Origin: Sodalinema lacuna_A
GTDB lineage: Bacteria; Cyanobacteriota; Cyanobacteriia; Cyanobacteriales; Geitlerinemataceae
Direction: 5' to 3'
Assembly: GCA_900149785.2 (NCBI GenBank)
Contig: FSSI02000023.1
Span: 1 to 64,000 of the forward strand
Length of the DNA: 64,000 nucleotides
The translations under genes and the position numbers were made by a program. Positions 7,467 to 16,278 of this stretch are shown piece after piece (positions within the stretch are counted from its first letter, which is position 1; the number at the start of each line of letters is the position of its first letter). Under the pieces are notes generated by a model. The model did no database searches. It worked only from the letters and a program-made list of their open reading frames with translations, and was not told the origin of the DNA.

Positions 7467-7499
7467 AGACACTCGGTTTCTGCCAGAAACCGGGTGTCT
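7467..7499. repeat. Hairpin repeat, copy D
   Basis: Same hairpin, lying between the last DUF2887 tail copy and the end of the convergent GntR gene. Confidence 0.85.
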
Positions 7500-7518
7500 G
7501 GGTGAGTTGGGACAACGG

Positions 7519-8502
7519 CTAGTCTAGGCCTAACTCCCGTTTCAGGAGTTCGATGGACTTGCTGCTGATGTAGTTCTCGAAACAGGTGACTTGGGGGGGA
7601 CGAATCAGGTCATCTCGGGCCGATTGGATGGCAGATTTGACCGCCTCAAAGCTGGCGCGATCGCAGATAATCGTCCGCGCACTGCGTACCATGGCATTGA
7701 GTTTATAGGTATTCCCTAACTCCGTGGTAATCACCAACAACTCATCACCGCGCAAACTGTGAACAATCACCTCGGCGGCCCGCAATAGCCCGGAACTGAT
7801 GCTGACGAGTCCTAAACAGCTATCCTTGGCTAACTCTTTGACGAGTTCGGTTTCCTTGGCGTAATCGTAAATATCAATGGGAATCACCCGCACGGCTTTG
7901 GGGGCGGCGACGGATTCGGCTTCCCCGATAAAATAGCGACTGGTGACGACGGTTCCTGAATGGGCTTTATCGAGAATCTCTGACAACTCCTCCATAGGAA
8001 CAAGTTGAACGGGAATTTTCAGGGCCTGTTCGAGTTCCTGAGACATCAACTCCCCTACGCCAATGTCCTGAAGTGGCGCCGTCACTAAGACTCGGGCGCT
8101 ACAACGTAAACGCCAGTCAATTTCCCCGAGAAACAACTCTCGTGCTTCGTTGAGGGAACAGCCTTTATTGAGGAGTTCGTCGAGACTGCGTTTGATGACT
8201 TCGTGGGCTTCGGGATATTGCGCCCAGATGGGGGAACTCAGATGCGTCCCTCCTCCTTCGTGACCTTGGGCGCGGACATAGATTCCTGAACCGGCTTGGG
8301 CTTCGACTAAGCCAATATCTTCGAGTTGACGGTAGACCTTACTGATGGTATTGCGGTGTAGGCCCGTCTGCATGGCCAGTTGGCGGGTACTCGGAAGCCG
8401 ATGTCCGGGGGGAAACTGACGGGAGGCGATCGCAAAGCGAATTTGATTAAAGAGTTGGTTGGACGCGGGAATGTCGCTATCCGATTGAATATGAAATTTC
8501 AT
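7519..8502 (-). CDS. GntR-family transcriptional regulator
   Basis: 327 residues from the ATG at 8502; a frame extension to 8529 lacks family support. Residues 1-75 are a GntR winged helix-turn-helix (ASNQLFNQIRFAIASRQFPPG, LPSTRQLAMQTGLHRNTISKVYRQLE). The remaining ~250 residues form a domain without recognisable aminotransferase motifs, so this is not a typical MocR protein. Regulators of this shape are common in cyanobacteria. It is convergent with the DUF2887 cluster. The effector and target are unknown. Confidence 0.85.
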   Translation of the reverse strand: MKFHIQSDSDIPASNQLFNQIRFAIASRQFPPGHRLPSTRQLAMQTGLHRNTISKVYRQLEDIGLVEAQAGSGIYVRAQGHEGGGTHLSSPIWAQYPEAHEVIKRSLDELLNKGCSLNEARELFLGEIDWRLRCSARVLVTAPLQDIGVGELMSQELEQALKIPVQLVPMEELSEILDKAHSGTVVTSRYFIGEAESVAAPKAVRVIPIDIYDYAKETELVKELAKDSCLGLVSISSGLLRAAEVIVHSLRGDELLVITTELGNTYKLNAMVRSARTIICDRASFEAVKSAIQSARDDLIRPPQVTCFENYISSKSIELLKRELGLD

Positions 8503-8564
8503 AGTTTTTTGCAGAACCCTAACACACAAATTACAAGAGTTTAGTAGGCATTTTTCATGCCATT

Positions 8565-8693
8565 CTAGCGTACTGTACCGCTAATTTCCACCCTCAGACG
8601 GGTCCATTTCACATCCACTCCGGTTAATTTGGCGATTTCTAGCAATTCTCTCAAACCAGGACGTAATCCTCCTGGGAGCGTTTCTTGAGACAT
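8565..8693 (-). CDS. Small conserved-looking protein, 42 residues
   Basis: A complete 42-codon frame runs from an ATG at 8693 to TAG at 8565. It begins 19 bp after the stop of the histidine kinase gene and has a strong AGGTGAG ribosome-binding site directly before the ATG. The product is MSQETLPGGLRPGLRELLEI followed by a segment with alternating polar and hydrophobic residues (VKWTRLRVEISG). It has no membrane segment or signal peptide and no family that I recognise. Position and start signal suggest co-transcription with the kinase. It could be a genuine small protein or the remnant of a longer one. Confidence 0.5.
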   Translation of the reverse strand: MSQETLPGGLRPGLRELLEIAKLTGVDVKWTRLRVEISGTVR

Positions 8694-8711
8694 CTCACCT
8701 CAACGATCGCA

Positions 8712-11204
8712 TCACAATTCGTCACACTGATCCTGTGATGACGATTTTACCCGAAGATCTCGTTCGAGTTCCTGTACCAGTTCTCGCACTTGGAACTGTT
8801 CAATTAAGTCGCGATAGTGTTGACAAAACCCTTCTAAGTTTTTATGGTTCTCTGCGATCGCATTCAGATGCTGACCCAAACGATTTAAACTCCCTCGCTT
8901 CGCTAAATGAAGTAATTCTGCCAACTCGTCTGTTTCAGGAAGCTCCTCTACTCTTTTTGGGGATTGGGACAAGACTGACGGGTGACTCGTTGATACGATA
9001 ACTGGCATGGAATCCTCACTGATAGGTTCGTAGGAATTCATGTAAATATCTAAATCAAAGCAAAAACAACTTCCAGATCCCAGTTTTGATTTCACTTCAA
9101 GTTCGCTTCCCATCCGCTGGAGGATTTCTTGGACAATGACTAATCCCAAACCGGTTCCATCATTATTATCTTCTGGGTCACTGACTTGTTCAAACGGATA
9201 AAAAATACGCTCTAAGTCTTCTTCGGCAATTCCAATTCCACTATCAATCACTTGAAATCTAAGACGCACTTTCTCTTGAGCATGATGTTGAGAAACAGAT
9301 TCATGATCGGCTTCCGCAAGAGTTTCCCCTGGACTCAGGCACTCAAGACAGGAAATATGAAACTCAACGGTACCACCACAATTAGTGAATTTAATGGCAT
9401 TACTCAAGAGATTGATGGTGACTTGTTTTAACCGTTTATCATCGACAATAACATGAGCAGGAAGTTTGGGATCTGCAAATATTTGTAAATTCAAACGTTT
9501 TTCGTTGGCTTTAACTTGACAAACTTCAACAACAGTGTTTAGTAGATTTGATAAATTAACCAGTCTTGGCTGGAGGGTTAGTTCTCCCGATTCAATTTTT
9601 GCAAAATCGAGAATATCGTTAATTAAGTTCAGCAGATGATTTCCACAGTTATAAAGCGAGTTAAGTTGCTTCGTTTCGAGGGGAGTTAACTGTTGAGAGT
9701 GCATCAAAATTTGAGCATAGCCAAGAATACCATTTAACGGGGTTCGTAATTCATGGCTCATATTGGCAATAAATTTACTTTTCGCAGCATTGGCTGCATC
9801 TGCGGTGAGTTTGGCTTCTTGGAGTTGAGCGGTACGAGCTGCAACTTTATCTTCTAGACATTCAAACGCATTGTTGAGTTGTTGAGTCATTTCTGTAAAA
9901 GATTGAGACAGTTGACTGATTTCTCGGATTCCTCCGTGGGGAATCGTACGATCGCGTTTTCCATTAGCAATATCACGGCTGATTTTACTCAGTTGTAACA
10001 GAGGACGGGTGAGCCAACGAGCCGTCAACCACCCGATAATTCCAGCGACAATCAGAGCGATCGCACATAACAGCAACGTCAGACGCTGATTCTCCTCAAT
10101 CTCTTGCATAAAGTTAGCTTCAGGAATAATCACGACACTCCGCCAACGCACACCATAGTTATCGCGAATTAGCCGAACTTGTAAAAAATAGCCCTCATTT
10201 TCTATCTTGAAGTACAAATTTTTCCGCTCTGTAATCTGACTCCAATGTCCAAATTCTTTCTCTAAGTATCGAGCCGATTGAGCAATGATAGGATGACGAC
10301 TATGACGAGCATACGGACGCTCGATAAGGTGGGGATGATTGAGATTAGATTGAATAGCACTGAGAGGATCACTTCCATCAGAAATCCCGATCAATTGTCC
10401 GGTCGAATCCACAATATAAGCCTGTCCTCCTCCAGCAATATCAATTTCATTGAGAACGGTGCTAATATACTTCAGTCTAAGGGTAACAGCGGTAACTCCT
10501 AAAAGCACATGATTCTCATCATAAATCGGCTGCGAGGCCGTGATAACAAGTGCATCATAAGCAGCTTGGCTCAGAGAACGGTGGAGTTGACTCCAATTAC
10601 TATGACCTAAACCAATGGTTCGTCGATACCAGGGGCGATCGCGAGCATCAAACTCCTCTTGTATCCGCAATTGAGTCGTCATACGCCCCAAAACATCCAC
10701 AGAAAAACTAATTAACTCACCGTTCGTTTCTACATCCGTATATTCAATAAAATAGGACAGTTCTGACTCGAATGGGTCTAACGGTGGTGTCTTTTCCCGT
10801 GATACAATGCGAATCAGATTCCCTTGGCGAGCTTCCCCGAAGCTGATCGCGTTAATCGACGGAAAACTTTGCAGTTGATCCCAAAACAAAGACTGTAAAT
10901 TGCGAACATTGCTGACATCGATATTCTCCCGCGCGATCGCCCGAGCCGTCACCTGATTCACCGTCAAGGGAACGTCTAAAAACTTAGCAATTTCCGTTTC
11001 AATGCGATCGCTCTTTTCTTGAGCCAGTCGACTCACCAAATTATGAACAGCCTGGCGGCCCTTATTCAAAGAAAACCAGCCCGTCAGCCCAACAATTACC
11101 GTGATTTCCAGCAAAAATGGAATCACCAGCACCAAACGTAACGGAATCCGGCTACTCAGTCGCTGTATCCGCTTCTTAATCGGTATTATCACAGCATTGG
11201 ACAT
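8712..11204 (-). CDS. Membrane-bound sensor histidine kinase with extracytoplasmic Cache domain
   Basis: 830 residues. A membrane segment lies at about 22-46, then an extracellular Cache-type sensor region (about 55-340, with ARDRPWYRRTIG and ITASQPIYDE), a second membrane segment (about 375-398), a HAMP linker, a coiled coil, HisKA with MSHELRTPLNGILG (phospho-acceptor near H484), and an HATPase domain with DDGTGLGLVIVQ. The last ~100 residues form an extra helical domain seen at the end of some cyanobacterial kinases. No receiver domain is present and no response regulator gene is adjacent, so the output partner is elsewhere. The ligand is unknown; Cache domains commonly bind small metabolites. 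Confidence 0.9.
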   Translation of the reverse strand: MSNAVIIPIKKRIQRLSSRIPLRLVLVIPFLLEITVIVGLTGWFSLNKGRQAVHNLVSRLAQEKSDRIETEIAKFLDVPLTVNQVTARAIARENIDVSNVRNLQSLFWDQLQSFPSINAISFGEARQGNLIRIVSREKTPPLDPFESELSYFIEYTDVETNGELISFSVDVLGRMTTQLRIQEEFDARDRPWYRRTIGLGHSNWSQLHRSLSQAAYDALVITASQPIYDENHVLLGVTAVTLRLKYISTVLNEIDIAGGGQAYIVDSTGQLIGISDGSDPLSAIQSNLNHPHLIERPYARHSRHPIIAQSARYLEKEFGHWSQITERKNLYFKIENEGYFLQVRLIRDNYGVRWRSVVIIPEANFMQEIEENQRLTLLLCAIALIVAGIIGWLTARWLTRPLLQLSKISRDIANGKRDRTIPHGGIREISQLSQSFTEMTQQLNNAFECLEDKVAARTAQLQEAKLTADAANAAKSKFIANMSHELRTPLNGILGYAQILMHSQQLTPLETKQLNSLYNCGNHLLNLINDILDFAKIESGELTLQPRLVNLSNLLNTVVEVCQVKANEKRLNLQIFADPKLPAHVIVDDKRLKQVTINLLSNAIKFTNCGGTVEFHISCLECLSPGETLAEADHESVSQHHAQEKVRLRFQVIDSGIGIAEEDLERIFYPFEQVSDPEDNNDGTGLGLVIVQEILQRMGSELEVKSKLGSGSCFCFDLDIYMNSYEPISEDSMPVIVSTSHPSVLSQSPKRVEELPETDELAELLHLAKRGSLNRLGQHLNAIAENHKNLEGFCQHYRDLIEQFQVRELVQELERDLRVKSSSQDQCDEL

Positions 11205-11295
11205 ATCGGACTAACCACAACTAAAGAGAAGGGATAGCATCTGTTGGTCTTAAAATAACTCCCTTCTCTTCATTCTAGTGTCTAACTCTGGGATG

Positions 11296-12360
11296 TCAGG
11301 AGTTAGGATTAGCACCATAGACCCGGTCATAGTACTCCCGATAGTCCTGAGAGAGTAGCGGTGTCCACCACGGTTCATGGCTGAGATACCAGTCCACTGT
11401 CCGTCGTAACCCTTCCTCTACCGTGACCGATGGCTGCCATCCCAGTTCAGTTTTGATTTTAGTGGCATCAATGGCATAGCGTCGATCATGGCCGGGGCGA
11501 TCGCGGACAAATGTGATCAACTCCTGACTCGGACGCTGCGGAAGCTGAGGTGCCATCTCATCCATCAACCGACAGAGGAGATGCACTAAATCCAAGTTTT
11601 TAACTTCATTATTGCCGCCAATGTTGTAGGTTTGTCCGGGTTGTCCCTTAGAAATCACCGTATCCAGGGCGCTACAGTGGTCTTCAACATACAACCAATC
11701 GCGAACATTTTGCCCATCGCCATAAACTGGGAGCGCTTTTCCCAACAGGATATTAATGCACATCAACGGGATCAGCTTTTCCGGGAAATGATACGGGCCA
11801 TAATTATTAGAACAGTTCGTGATCAGCGTTGGTAGGCCATAGGTATGGAAATAGGAACGCACCAGATGGTCACTTCCCGCTTTTGAGGCAGAATAGGGAC
11901 TATTGGGAGCGTAGGCGGTTGTTTCGCAAAAGGCAGGATCATCGGGGCCAAGACTTCCGTACACTTCATCAGTGGAGACATGGAGAAATCGCCCCTGTTG
12001 CTGATTGGCGTAATGGCTGCGGAAGGCTTCGAGAAGGGTGAAAGTTCCAACAACATTCGTTTGGATAAAGGCTTCTGGCCCGAGAATCGAGCGATCGACA
12101 TGGGATTCCGCCGCAAAATGAGCCACAGTATCAATCTCATGTTCGCGCAAGAGGCGATCAATGAGGGGGCGATCGCAGATATTTCCTTGAACAAAGGTGA
12201 GTTGATTCTGTTGTTCTAAATCAGCGATATTCGCTCGATTTCCAGCATAGGTAAGTGCATCAACAACCACCACATGATCCTCAGGATGGCGATCGCACCA
12301 GTAGCGGGCAAAGTTTGAGCCGATGAATCCGGCTCCTCCGGTAATTAGAAGATGTGGCAT
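11296..12360 (-). CDS. rfbB: dTDP-glucose 4,6-dehydratase
   Basis: 354 residues from the ATG at 12360 (MPHLLITGGAGFIGSNF). An upstream in-frame start would only translate heptamer repeats. The NAD-binding TGGAGFIG, the catalytic STDEVYG region (Thr-Asp-Glu), and YSASKAGSDHLVRSY with the active-site Tyr-Lys pair are present, as is the C-terminal substrate region RPGHDRRYAID. The enzyme converts dTDP-glucose to dTDP-4-keto-6-deoxyglucose for rhamnose and other surface sugars. No other dTDP-sugar gene is adjacent. Confidence 0.95.
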   Translation of the reverse strand: MPHLLITGGAGFIGSNFARYWCDRHPEDHVVVVDALTYAGNRANIADLEQQNQLTFVQGNICDRPLIDRLLREHEIDTVAHFAAESHVDRSILGPEAFIQTNVVGTFTLLEAFRSHYANQQQGRFLHVSTDEVYGSLGPDDPAFCETTAYAPNSPYSASKAGSDHLVRSYFHTYGLPTLITNCSNNYGPYHFPEKLIPLMCINILLGKALPVYGDGQNVRDWLYVEDHCSALDTVISKGQPGQTYNIGGNNEVKNLDLVHLLCRLMDEMAPQLPQRPSQELITFVRDRPGHDRRYAIDATKIKTELGWQPSVTVEEGLRRTVDWYLSHEPWWTPLLSQDYREYYDRVYGANPNS

Positions 12361-12420
12361 GGGGGAAGAAGGCAAGAGGCAAGAGGCAAGAGGCAAGAGG
12401 CAAGAGGCAAAAGACAAGAC
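12361..12420. repeat. Heptameric short tandem repeats upstream of rfbB
   Basis: Five to six copies of GGCAAGA directly abut the rfbB start codon, so the ribosome-binding region is itself made of the repeat. This is the cyanobacterial STRR type of repeat. Confidence 0.9.
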
Positions 12421-12460
12421 TTAGGCCTTGTAGTCGCCTAGAGTGTTTTCGTTCAGTTGG

Positions 12461-13483
12461 CTAGTCGCTCAGGATTTGTAGGCGAACCGTGTGTTCTCCC
12501 GTGTCGTCGAGGGGAACTTCAATAATGGGGCCACTGATTCGTTCAATCACATTAATGAGCGATCGCAGGTTAGGGGTACTCGCTCCAGTATCCACATAGA
12601 GGCGGTCAGATTGGCTTGAGAGGCGCTTCCAGGTCGTATAGAGCTTTGTAACCGTTTGCTCCAATTGAGCCGCCTGTTTGACCAAATCTGAGGCGACACT
12701 GAGAGATCCAACCCGTAAGGCTTCCTCCAAAGCCATCTCCAGATCCAGAGAGGGATCTTGTAGAGTTTGTACCTGAGAAGCAGCATCAATATATTTTGAG
12801 AGATTGCGAGCCTCCGTTGTCAATTGTTTTAAGGTGTCCACATCGGGATGTTCCGCCGCTTCCCGTTGGATTTCTTTTTGATGGTTTTCGGGCAATTTTT
12901 CTAACTCCCGAACGAGAGGCGCAACATGACGAGCGGGTAACGAATGATCGGCGGCGCGATCGCGGACTTCCTCGGGCAATAACTCCGACGTCATGGCCAT
13001 CCATTCATCAGACAGTTGTTTAACTTCACGGCGAGTAATGCGATCGCCATCCTGAGCCGCCGAGGCAACGAGTTGTTGCACCTCTAACGGCGAGTTAGCC
13101 GTTTCGACAAATGCCCGTTTACTAAAGTTATTAATACTATTGGGATCGAGTTTTCCTTGTTCGAGTAACGTATCGGCACTATTGGCAAGTTCAATCAGAG
13201 AATAGGCTTGACTTTTGCTGATTTCTCGTTCACCGAGCCATTTTAGAAAACCTTTTCCGCGTCCCTCACCGCCAATTTTCTCGCGATCGCGCACCGCACG
13301 CAAAATTCGTCCCCGCCAAATATCCGTTTGCAAATTAAAGCGATCGCACACCAACCAGGCGCGATCCACCTGTTGCAAAAACTCAAAATCGGGCAAGTCT
13401 TCATCATCGGGATTTGGTAAATCAAAATCCAAATCGGGCGGTTCTTGGAGAACCTCAATCAGTTCGTCTTGTAGATCTGGCAT
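12461..13483 (-). CDS. Conserved cyanobacterial protein, helical, unknown function
   Basis: 340 residues from the ATG at 13483 (MPDLQDELIEVLQ); the frame extends further upstream only through repeat DNA. It has an acidic N-terminus (DLDFDLPNPDDEDLPDFEF) and then a long, largely helical body. No signal peptide or membrane segment is visible. The sequence GEREISKSQAYSLIELANSA looks helix-turn-helix-like, so DNA binding is possible but unproven. It lies 100 bp from rfbB on the same strand, with heptamer repeats on both sides. Confidence 0.65.
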   Translation of the reverse strand: MPDLQDELIEVLQEPPDLDFDLPNPDDEDLPDFEFLQQVDRAWLVCDRFNLQTDIWRGRILRAVRDREKIGGEGRGKGFLKWLGEREISKSQAYSLIELANSADTLLEQGKLDPNSINNFSKRAFVETANSPLEVQQLVASAAQDGDRITRREVKQLSDEWMAMTSELLPEEVRDRAADHSLPARHVAPLVRELEKLPENHQKEIQREAAEHPDVDTLKQLTTEARNLSKYIDAASQVQTLQDPSLDLEMALEEALRVGSLSVASDLVKQAAQLEQTVTKLYTTWKRLSSQSDRLYVDTGASTPNLRSLINVIERISGPIIEVPLDDTGEHTVRLQILSD

Positions 13484-13486
13484 AAG

Positions 13487-13556
13487 AGGGAACAGGGAAC
13501 AGGGAACAGGGAACAGGGAACAGGGGAAGAAGGCAAGAGGCAAGAGGCAAGAGGCA
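13487..13556. repeat. Mixed heptamer repeats (GGGAACA and GGCAAGA)
   Basis: About five units of GGGAACA run into three units of GGCAAGA just upstream of the gene at 12461-13483. Two different heptamers side by side occur here and at 32750-32880. Confidence 0.9.
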
Positions 13557-13696
13557 AACGGGGGAAGAAGGCATAACCCACCCCTAACCCCTCCCAAGAG
13601 GGGATGGCAAGAGGCAAGAGACGTAGGGGCGTACCTTTATGGTCGCCCTCTTCAGGCAACGATTTGCTCTTCGGGCAACAATTTGCGGTGAACTGA

Positions 13697-14482
13697 CTAT
13701 TGAGTTAGGGCGCGGATAAAGCGTTGCACTTCACCAAATAAGCCTCGGGATTTGGGTTTGGTGGAACGAGTAGACGCATCTGGATCAACCTCAGCCGCTT
13801 CAGAAGACTCATTGTCGAGTTCTTCACCCATTAGTAAGCGTTCAAGTTCCTCACCAATAGGTTTATAGGACATTTCCGTTAACACCTCATATTGATTCTC
13901 CTCATTTAACGTCCAGACAATCCAAGATGAGGGATAGGCCCGGAACACAGCCCCTCCAGGGAGAGGGCGGACATAATAACATGACGTGATTTTGCTGAGG
14001 AAGCGTTCGCGCAACTGACGGGCGGCGTAGCCAATACCCACGGTGGCCACACTTTCGAGGCGAGGGAGGAGTAAAATCACCGGGCGATCGCCGGCTTCGT
14101 TCGCCAGTTTCTCCACCTGTTCAATTTCCACGTCAGAGGGTTCCACCAACAGATAGCATTCATCGCTGTCATCCATCTGATTGGTGACGGGGAGGCGACG
14201 ACTGCCCACATCAGCAATTTTGAACGGTGTCTCTCCCCAATCGCGGCGGGCCAAGGCGGCGGCCCCCGTGTCGGGGAATAGCACTTTCAGGTTATAGCCC
14301 ATCTCCGTCAATACGGGGATAAAGGTTTCAGCAATGGGTTGGGCCTTCAGTTCTGGATAGACGATCTCAACTTGGATTAAGCGGTAGCCATCCTCCAGGG
14401 CGGCTTTGGTGGCCGCTTTCGCCTGGGCGATCGCATCCTCTAAGTCGTCTGGGAGTTCAATTCGATTATCTGTAGTATCCAT
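13697..14482 (-). CDS. DUF1995 family protein (LPA3-like)
   Basis: 261 residues with the DUF1995 pattern: IQVEIVYPELKAQPIAE near the N-terminus, VLFPDTGAAALA, then a Rossmann-like core with VILLLPRLE and a C-terminal region with YPSSWIVWTLNEENQYEVL. A charged low-complexity tail (about 225-250) ends the protein. The family is shared by cyanobacteria and plastids; the plant member LPA3 is involved in photosystem II accumulation. Soluble, no signal peptide. The molecular function is not established. Confidence 0.75.
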   Translation of the reverse strand: MDTTDNRIELPDDLEDAIAQAKAATKAALEDGYRLIQVEIVYPELKAQPIAETFIPVLTEMGYNLKVLFPDTGAAALARRDWGETPFKIADVGSRRLPVTNQMDDSDECYLLVEPSDVEIEQVEKLANEAGDRPVILLLPRLESVATVGIGYAARQLRERFLSKITSCYYVRPLPGGAVFRAYPSSWIVWTLNEENQYEVLTEMSYKPIGEELERLLMGEELDNESSEAAEVDPDASTRSTKPKSRGLFGEVQRFIRALTQ

Positions 14483-14560
14483 CCCGTCGTAAAAACCCTG
14501 TAACGCTTTAACATAGTCAGTTGGATCTCATTTTAACCCCTCGCGGCATCCCTCCCCCCT

Positions 14561-14599
14561 CTTGCCTGTTGCCTGTTGCCTGTTACCTCTTGCCTTTCC
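14561..14599. repeat. Heptamer repeats upstream of the O-methyltransferase gene
   Basis: Three to four units of TTGCCTG and variants end five bases before the ATG at 14604. The orientation relative to the gene is opposite to that at rfbB. Confidence 0.85.
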
Positions 14600-14603
14600 C
14601 CCC

Positions 14604-15266
14604 ATGTCTCCCAAAACCCTCGGTGTATCGCCCCAACTCTACGACTATCTCCTCAATACCTCCCTGCGGGAGAACCCCGTTTTGCAACAATTGCGGCAGG
14701 AAACAGCCCAATTCCCCGCCGCGCGGATGCAAATCGCCCCGGAACAGGGGCAGTTTATGGCGTTGCTGGTGCAGCTTTTGGGGGCGCGGAAAACCTTGGA
14801 AATTGGCACATTTACCGGCTATAGTGCCTTAGTGGTTGCCTTAGCCTTGCCGCCAGAGGGAATCGTTGTCACCTGTGATATTGATGAAACGATGACGGCG
14901 ATCGCCCGTCGTTATTGGCAACACGCCGAAGTCGCCGATAAGATTCAGCTACACCTCGCCCCAGCCCTGGATACCTTGCAACAGTTACTCCAGTCTGGGG
15001 AAGAGGGGAGTTTTGATTTTGCCTTTATCGATGCCGATAAGCGTAACTATCCTCACTATTACGAGAAGTGTCTGCAACTGGTGCGATCGGGGGGACTGAT
15101 TGCGATCGATAATGTTCTATGGTCCGGGCGTGTGGCCGATGAAACCGTGACCGATAAGCGCACTGAGGCGATTCGCGAGTTTAACCGCCAGCTTCACCAC
15201 GACGATCGCATCACCCTAAGTCTCGTTCCCATCGCTGACGGCTTGACGTTGGCGTTGAAGCGTTAA
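14604..15266 (+). CDS. Class I SAM-dependent O-methyltransferase (caffeoyl-CoA OMT family)
   Basis: 220 residues from the ATG at 14604. It shows the family motifs: the SAM-binding TLEIGTFTGYSALVVALAL, VVTCDID, FDFAFIDADKRNYPHYYEKC with metal-binding Asp residues, and GGLIAIDNVLWSGRV. Members methylate catechol-type hydroxyls with a divalent metal. The substrate here is unknown, although cyanobacterial homologues act on hydroxycinnamic acids and related compounds. The last 51 bp overlap the 3' end of trhO on the other strand. Confidence 0.9.
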   Translation: MSPKTLGVSPQLYDYLLNTSLRENPVLQQLRQETAQFPAARMQIAPEQGQFMALLVQLLGARKTLEIGTFTGYSALVVALALPPEGIVVTCDIDETMTAIARRYWQHAEVADKIQLHLAPALDTLQQLLQSGEEGSFDFAFIDADKRNYPHYYEKCLQLVRSGGLIAIDNVLWSGRVADETVTDKRTEAIREFNRQLHHDDRITLSLVPIADGLTLALKR

Positions 15267-16136
15267 CTGGCGTACTTTCTCTTCTCGGCGGCGGCGTTTC
15301 TCGTCGCTGAGATGATCGTGGCAATGGGGGCAACAGATACCCCAGTTATAATAAGGCGACTCTCGTTCCTTGGCGGAAACGGGATGGCCGCATCCGAGAC
15401 AAAGTTCGTAGTTTCCGGGCTTTAAGCCATGTTGAACGGCGACACGCTCATCGAAGACAAAACAGTCTCCCTCCCATAAACTGTCCTCTTCGGGGACATC
15501 TTCGAGATATTTCAAAATCCCCCCCTTGAGGTGATACACCTCTTGGAAGCCTTGTTTTAACAGGTAGGATGTGGCTTTTTCGCAACGAATGCCGCCGGTG
15601 CAAAACATGGCGATTTTGGGCGTTTTTTCGGGGTCTAGGTTGTCTTGGATGTAGTCCGGAAACTCCGTAAATGAGGCAGTTTCGGGATTTTTTGCCCCCT
15701 TAAATGTGCCAATTTCGACTTCAAAGTTATTGCGAGTGTCGATGACGGTGACATCGGGATTTGAGATGAGTTGATTCCACTCGGTGGCTTCAACGTAAGT
15801 TCCCACGGTGTCTTGGGGATTGACATTGTCCTGTCTGAAGGTGACAATTTCGGGTTTGATGCGGACTTTGAAGCGTTGGAAAGGAGGAGTTTGGCTTTGA
15901 GACTCTTTATAGTTCAACCGATCTAAGCCTTGAAATTGGGGGATTTGACGCAGTTGGGCTATAAAATCATCGATCGCCGTTCGAGATCCGGCCAGGGTGG
16001 CGTTGAGGCCTTCGGGGGCGAGGATCACGGTTCCCTTGAGGTGGCGATCGCGGCCGAGGGCCAACAGATGCGATCGCAGTCCCTCAAGCTGTTCGAGGGG
16101 GGTAAATTGGTAGAAACTGGCGACGATAATGGACAT
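15216..16136 (-). CDS. trhO: tRNA uridine(34) hydroxylase, rhodanese family (UPF0176)
   Basis: 306 residues from the ATG at 16136 (MSIIVASFYQFTPLEQ). An acylphosphatase-like N-terminal domain (ILAPEGLNATLAG) is followed by a rhodanese domain with the active-site loop FCTGGIRCEKA and a C-terminal zinc-binding tail with two CxxC pairs (CLGCGHP and CCPHCHDH). TrhO proteins introduce 5-hydroxyuridine at the tRNA wobble position. The 3' end overlaps the convergent methyltransferase gene by 51 bp, so both messages share complementary tails. Confidence 0.92.
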   Translation of the reverse strand: MSIIVASFYQFTPLEQLEGLRSHLLALGRDRHLKGTVILAPEGLNATLAGSRTAIDDFIAQLRQIPQFQGLDRLNYKESQSQTPPFQRFKVRIKPEIVTFRQDNVNPQDTVGTYVEATEWNQLISNPDVTVIDTRNNFEVEIGTFKGAKNPETASFTEFPDYIQDNLDPEKTPKIAMFCTGGIRCEKATSYLLKQGFQEVYHLKGGILKYLEDVPEEDSLWEGDCFVFDERVAVQHGLKPGNYELCLGCGHPVSAKERESPYYNWGICCPHCHDHLSDEKRRRREEKVRQLTLQRQRQAVSDGNET

Positions 16137-16211
16137 GAGACAGACAACAACGGAAACGATGAGCAAATGAGGTGGGGAGAAGGCAGCGGCGATCGCACCT
16201 CTCGTCCTTTA

Positions 16212-16244
16212 AGAATACAAGTAGAATACAGGTAGAATACAGGT
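16212..16244 (+). repeat. Three 11-bp direct repeats upstream of a small gene
   Basis: AGAATACAAGT is followed by two copies of AGAATACAGGT, ending 34 bp before the ATG at 16279. TACAAT, a good -10 match, overlaps the end of the array at 16244. The 11-bp period is one helical turn, which suits a regulator binding site, but slippage is equally possible. Confidence 0.6.
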
Positions 16245-16278
16245 ACAATCCCCCCTGTCGGATGTCCTGTTCGTATTT

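Noticed and set aside
12361..12417. Extended N-termini for rfbB and similar genes
   Set aside because: The extra residues are translations of heptamer repeats (ASCLLPLASCLLP and the like). Family alignments begin at the downstream ATG.
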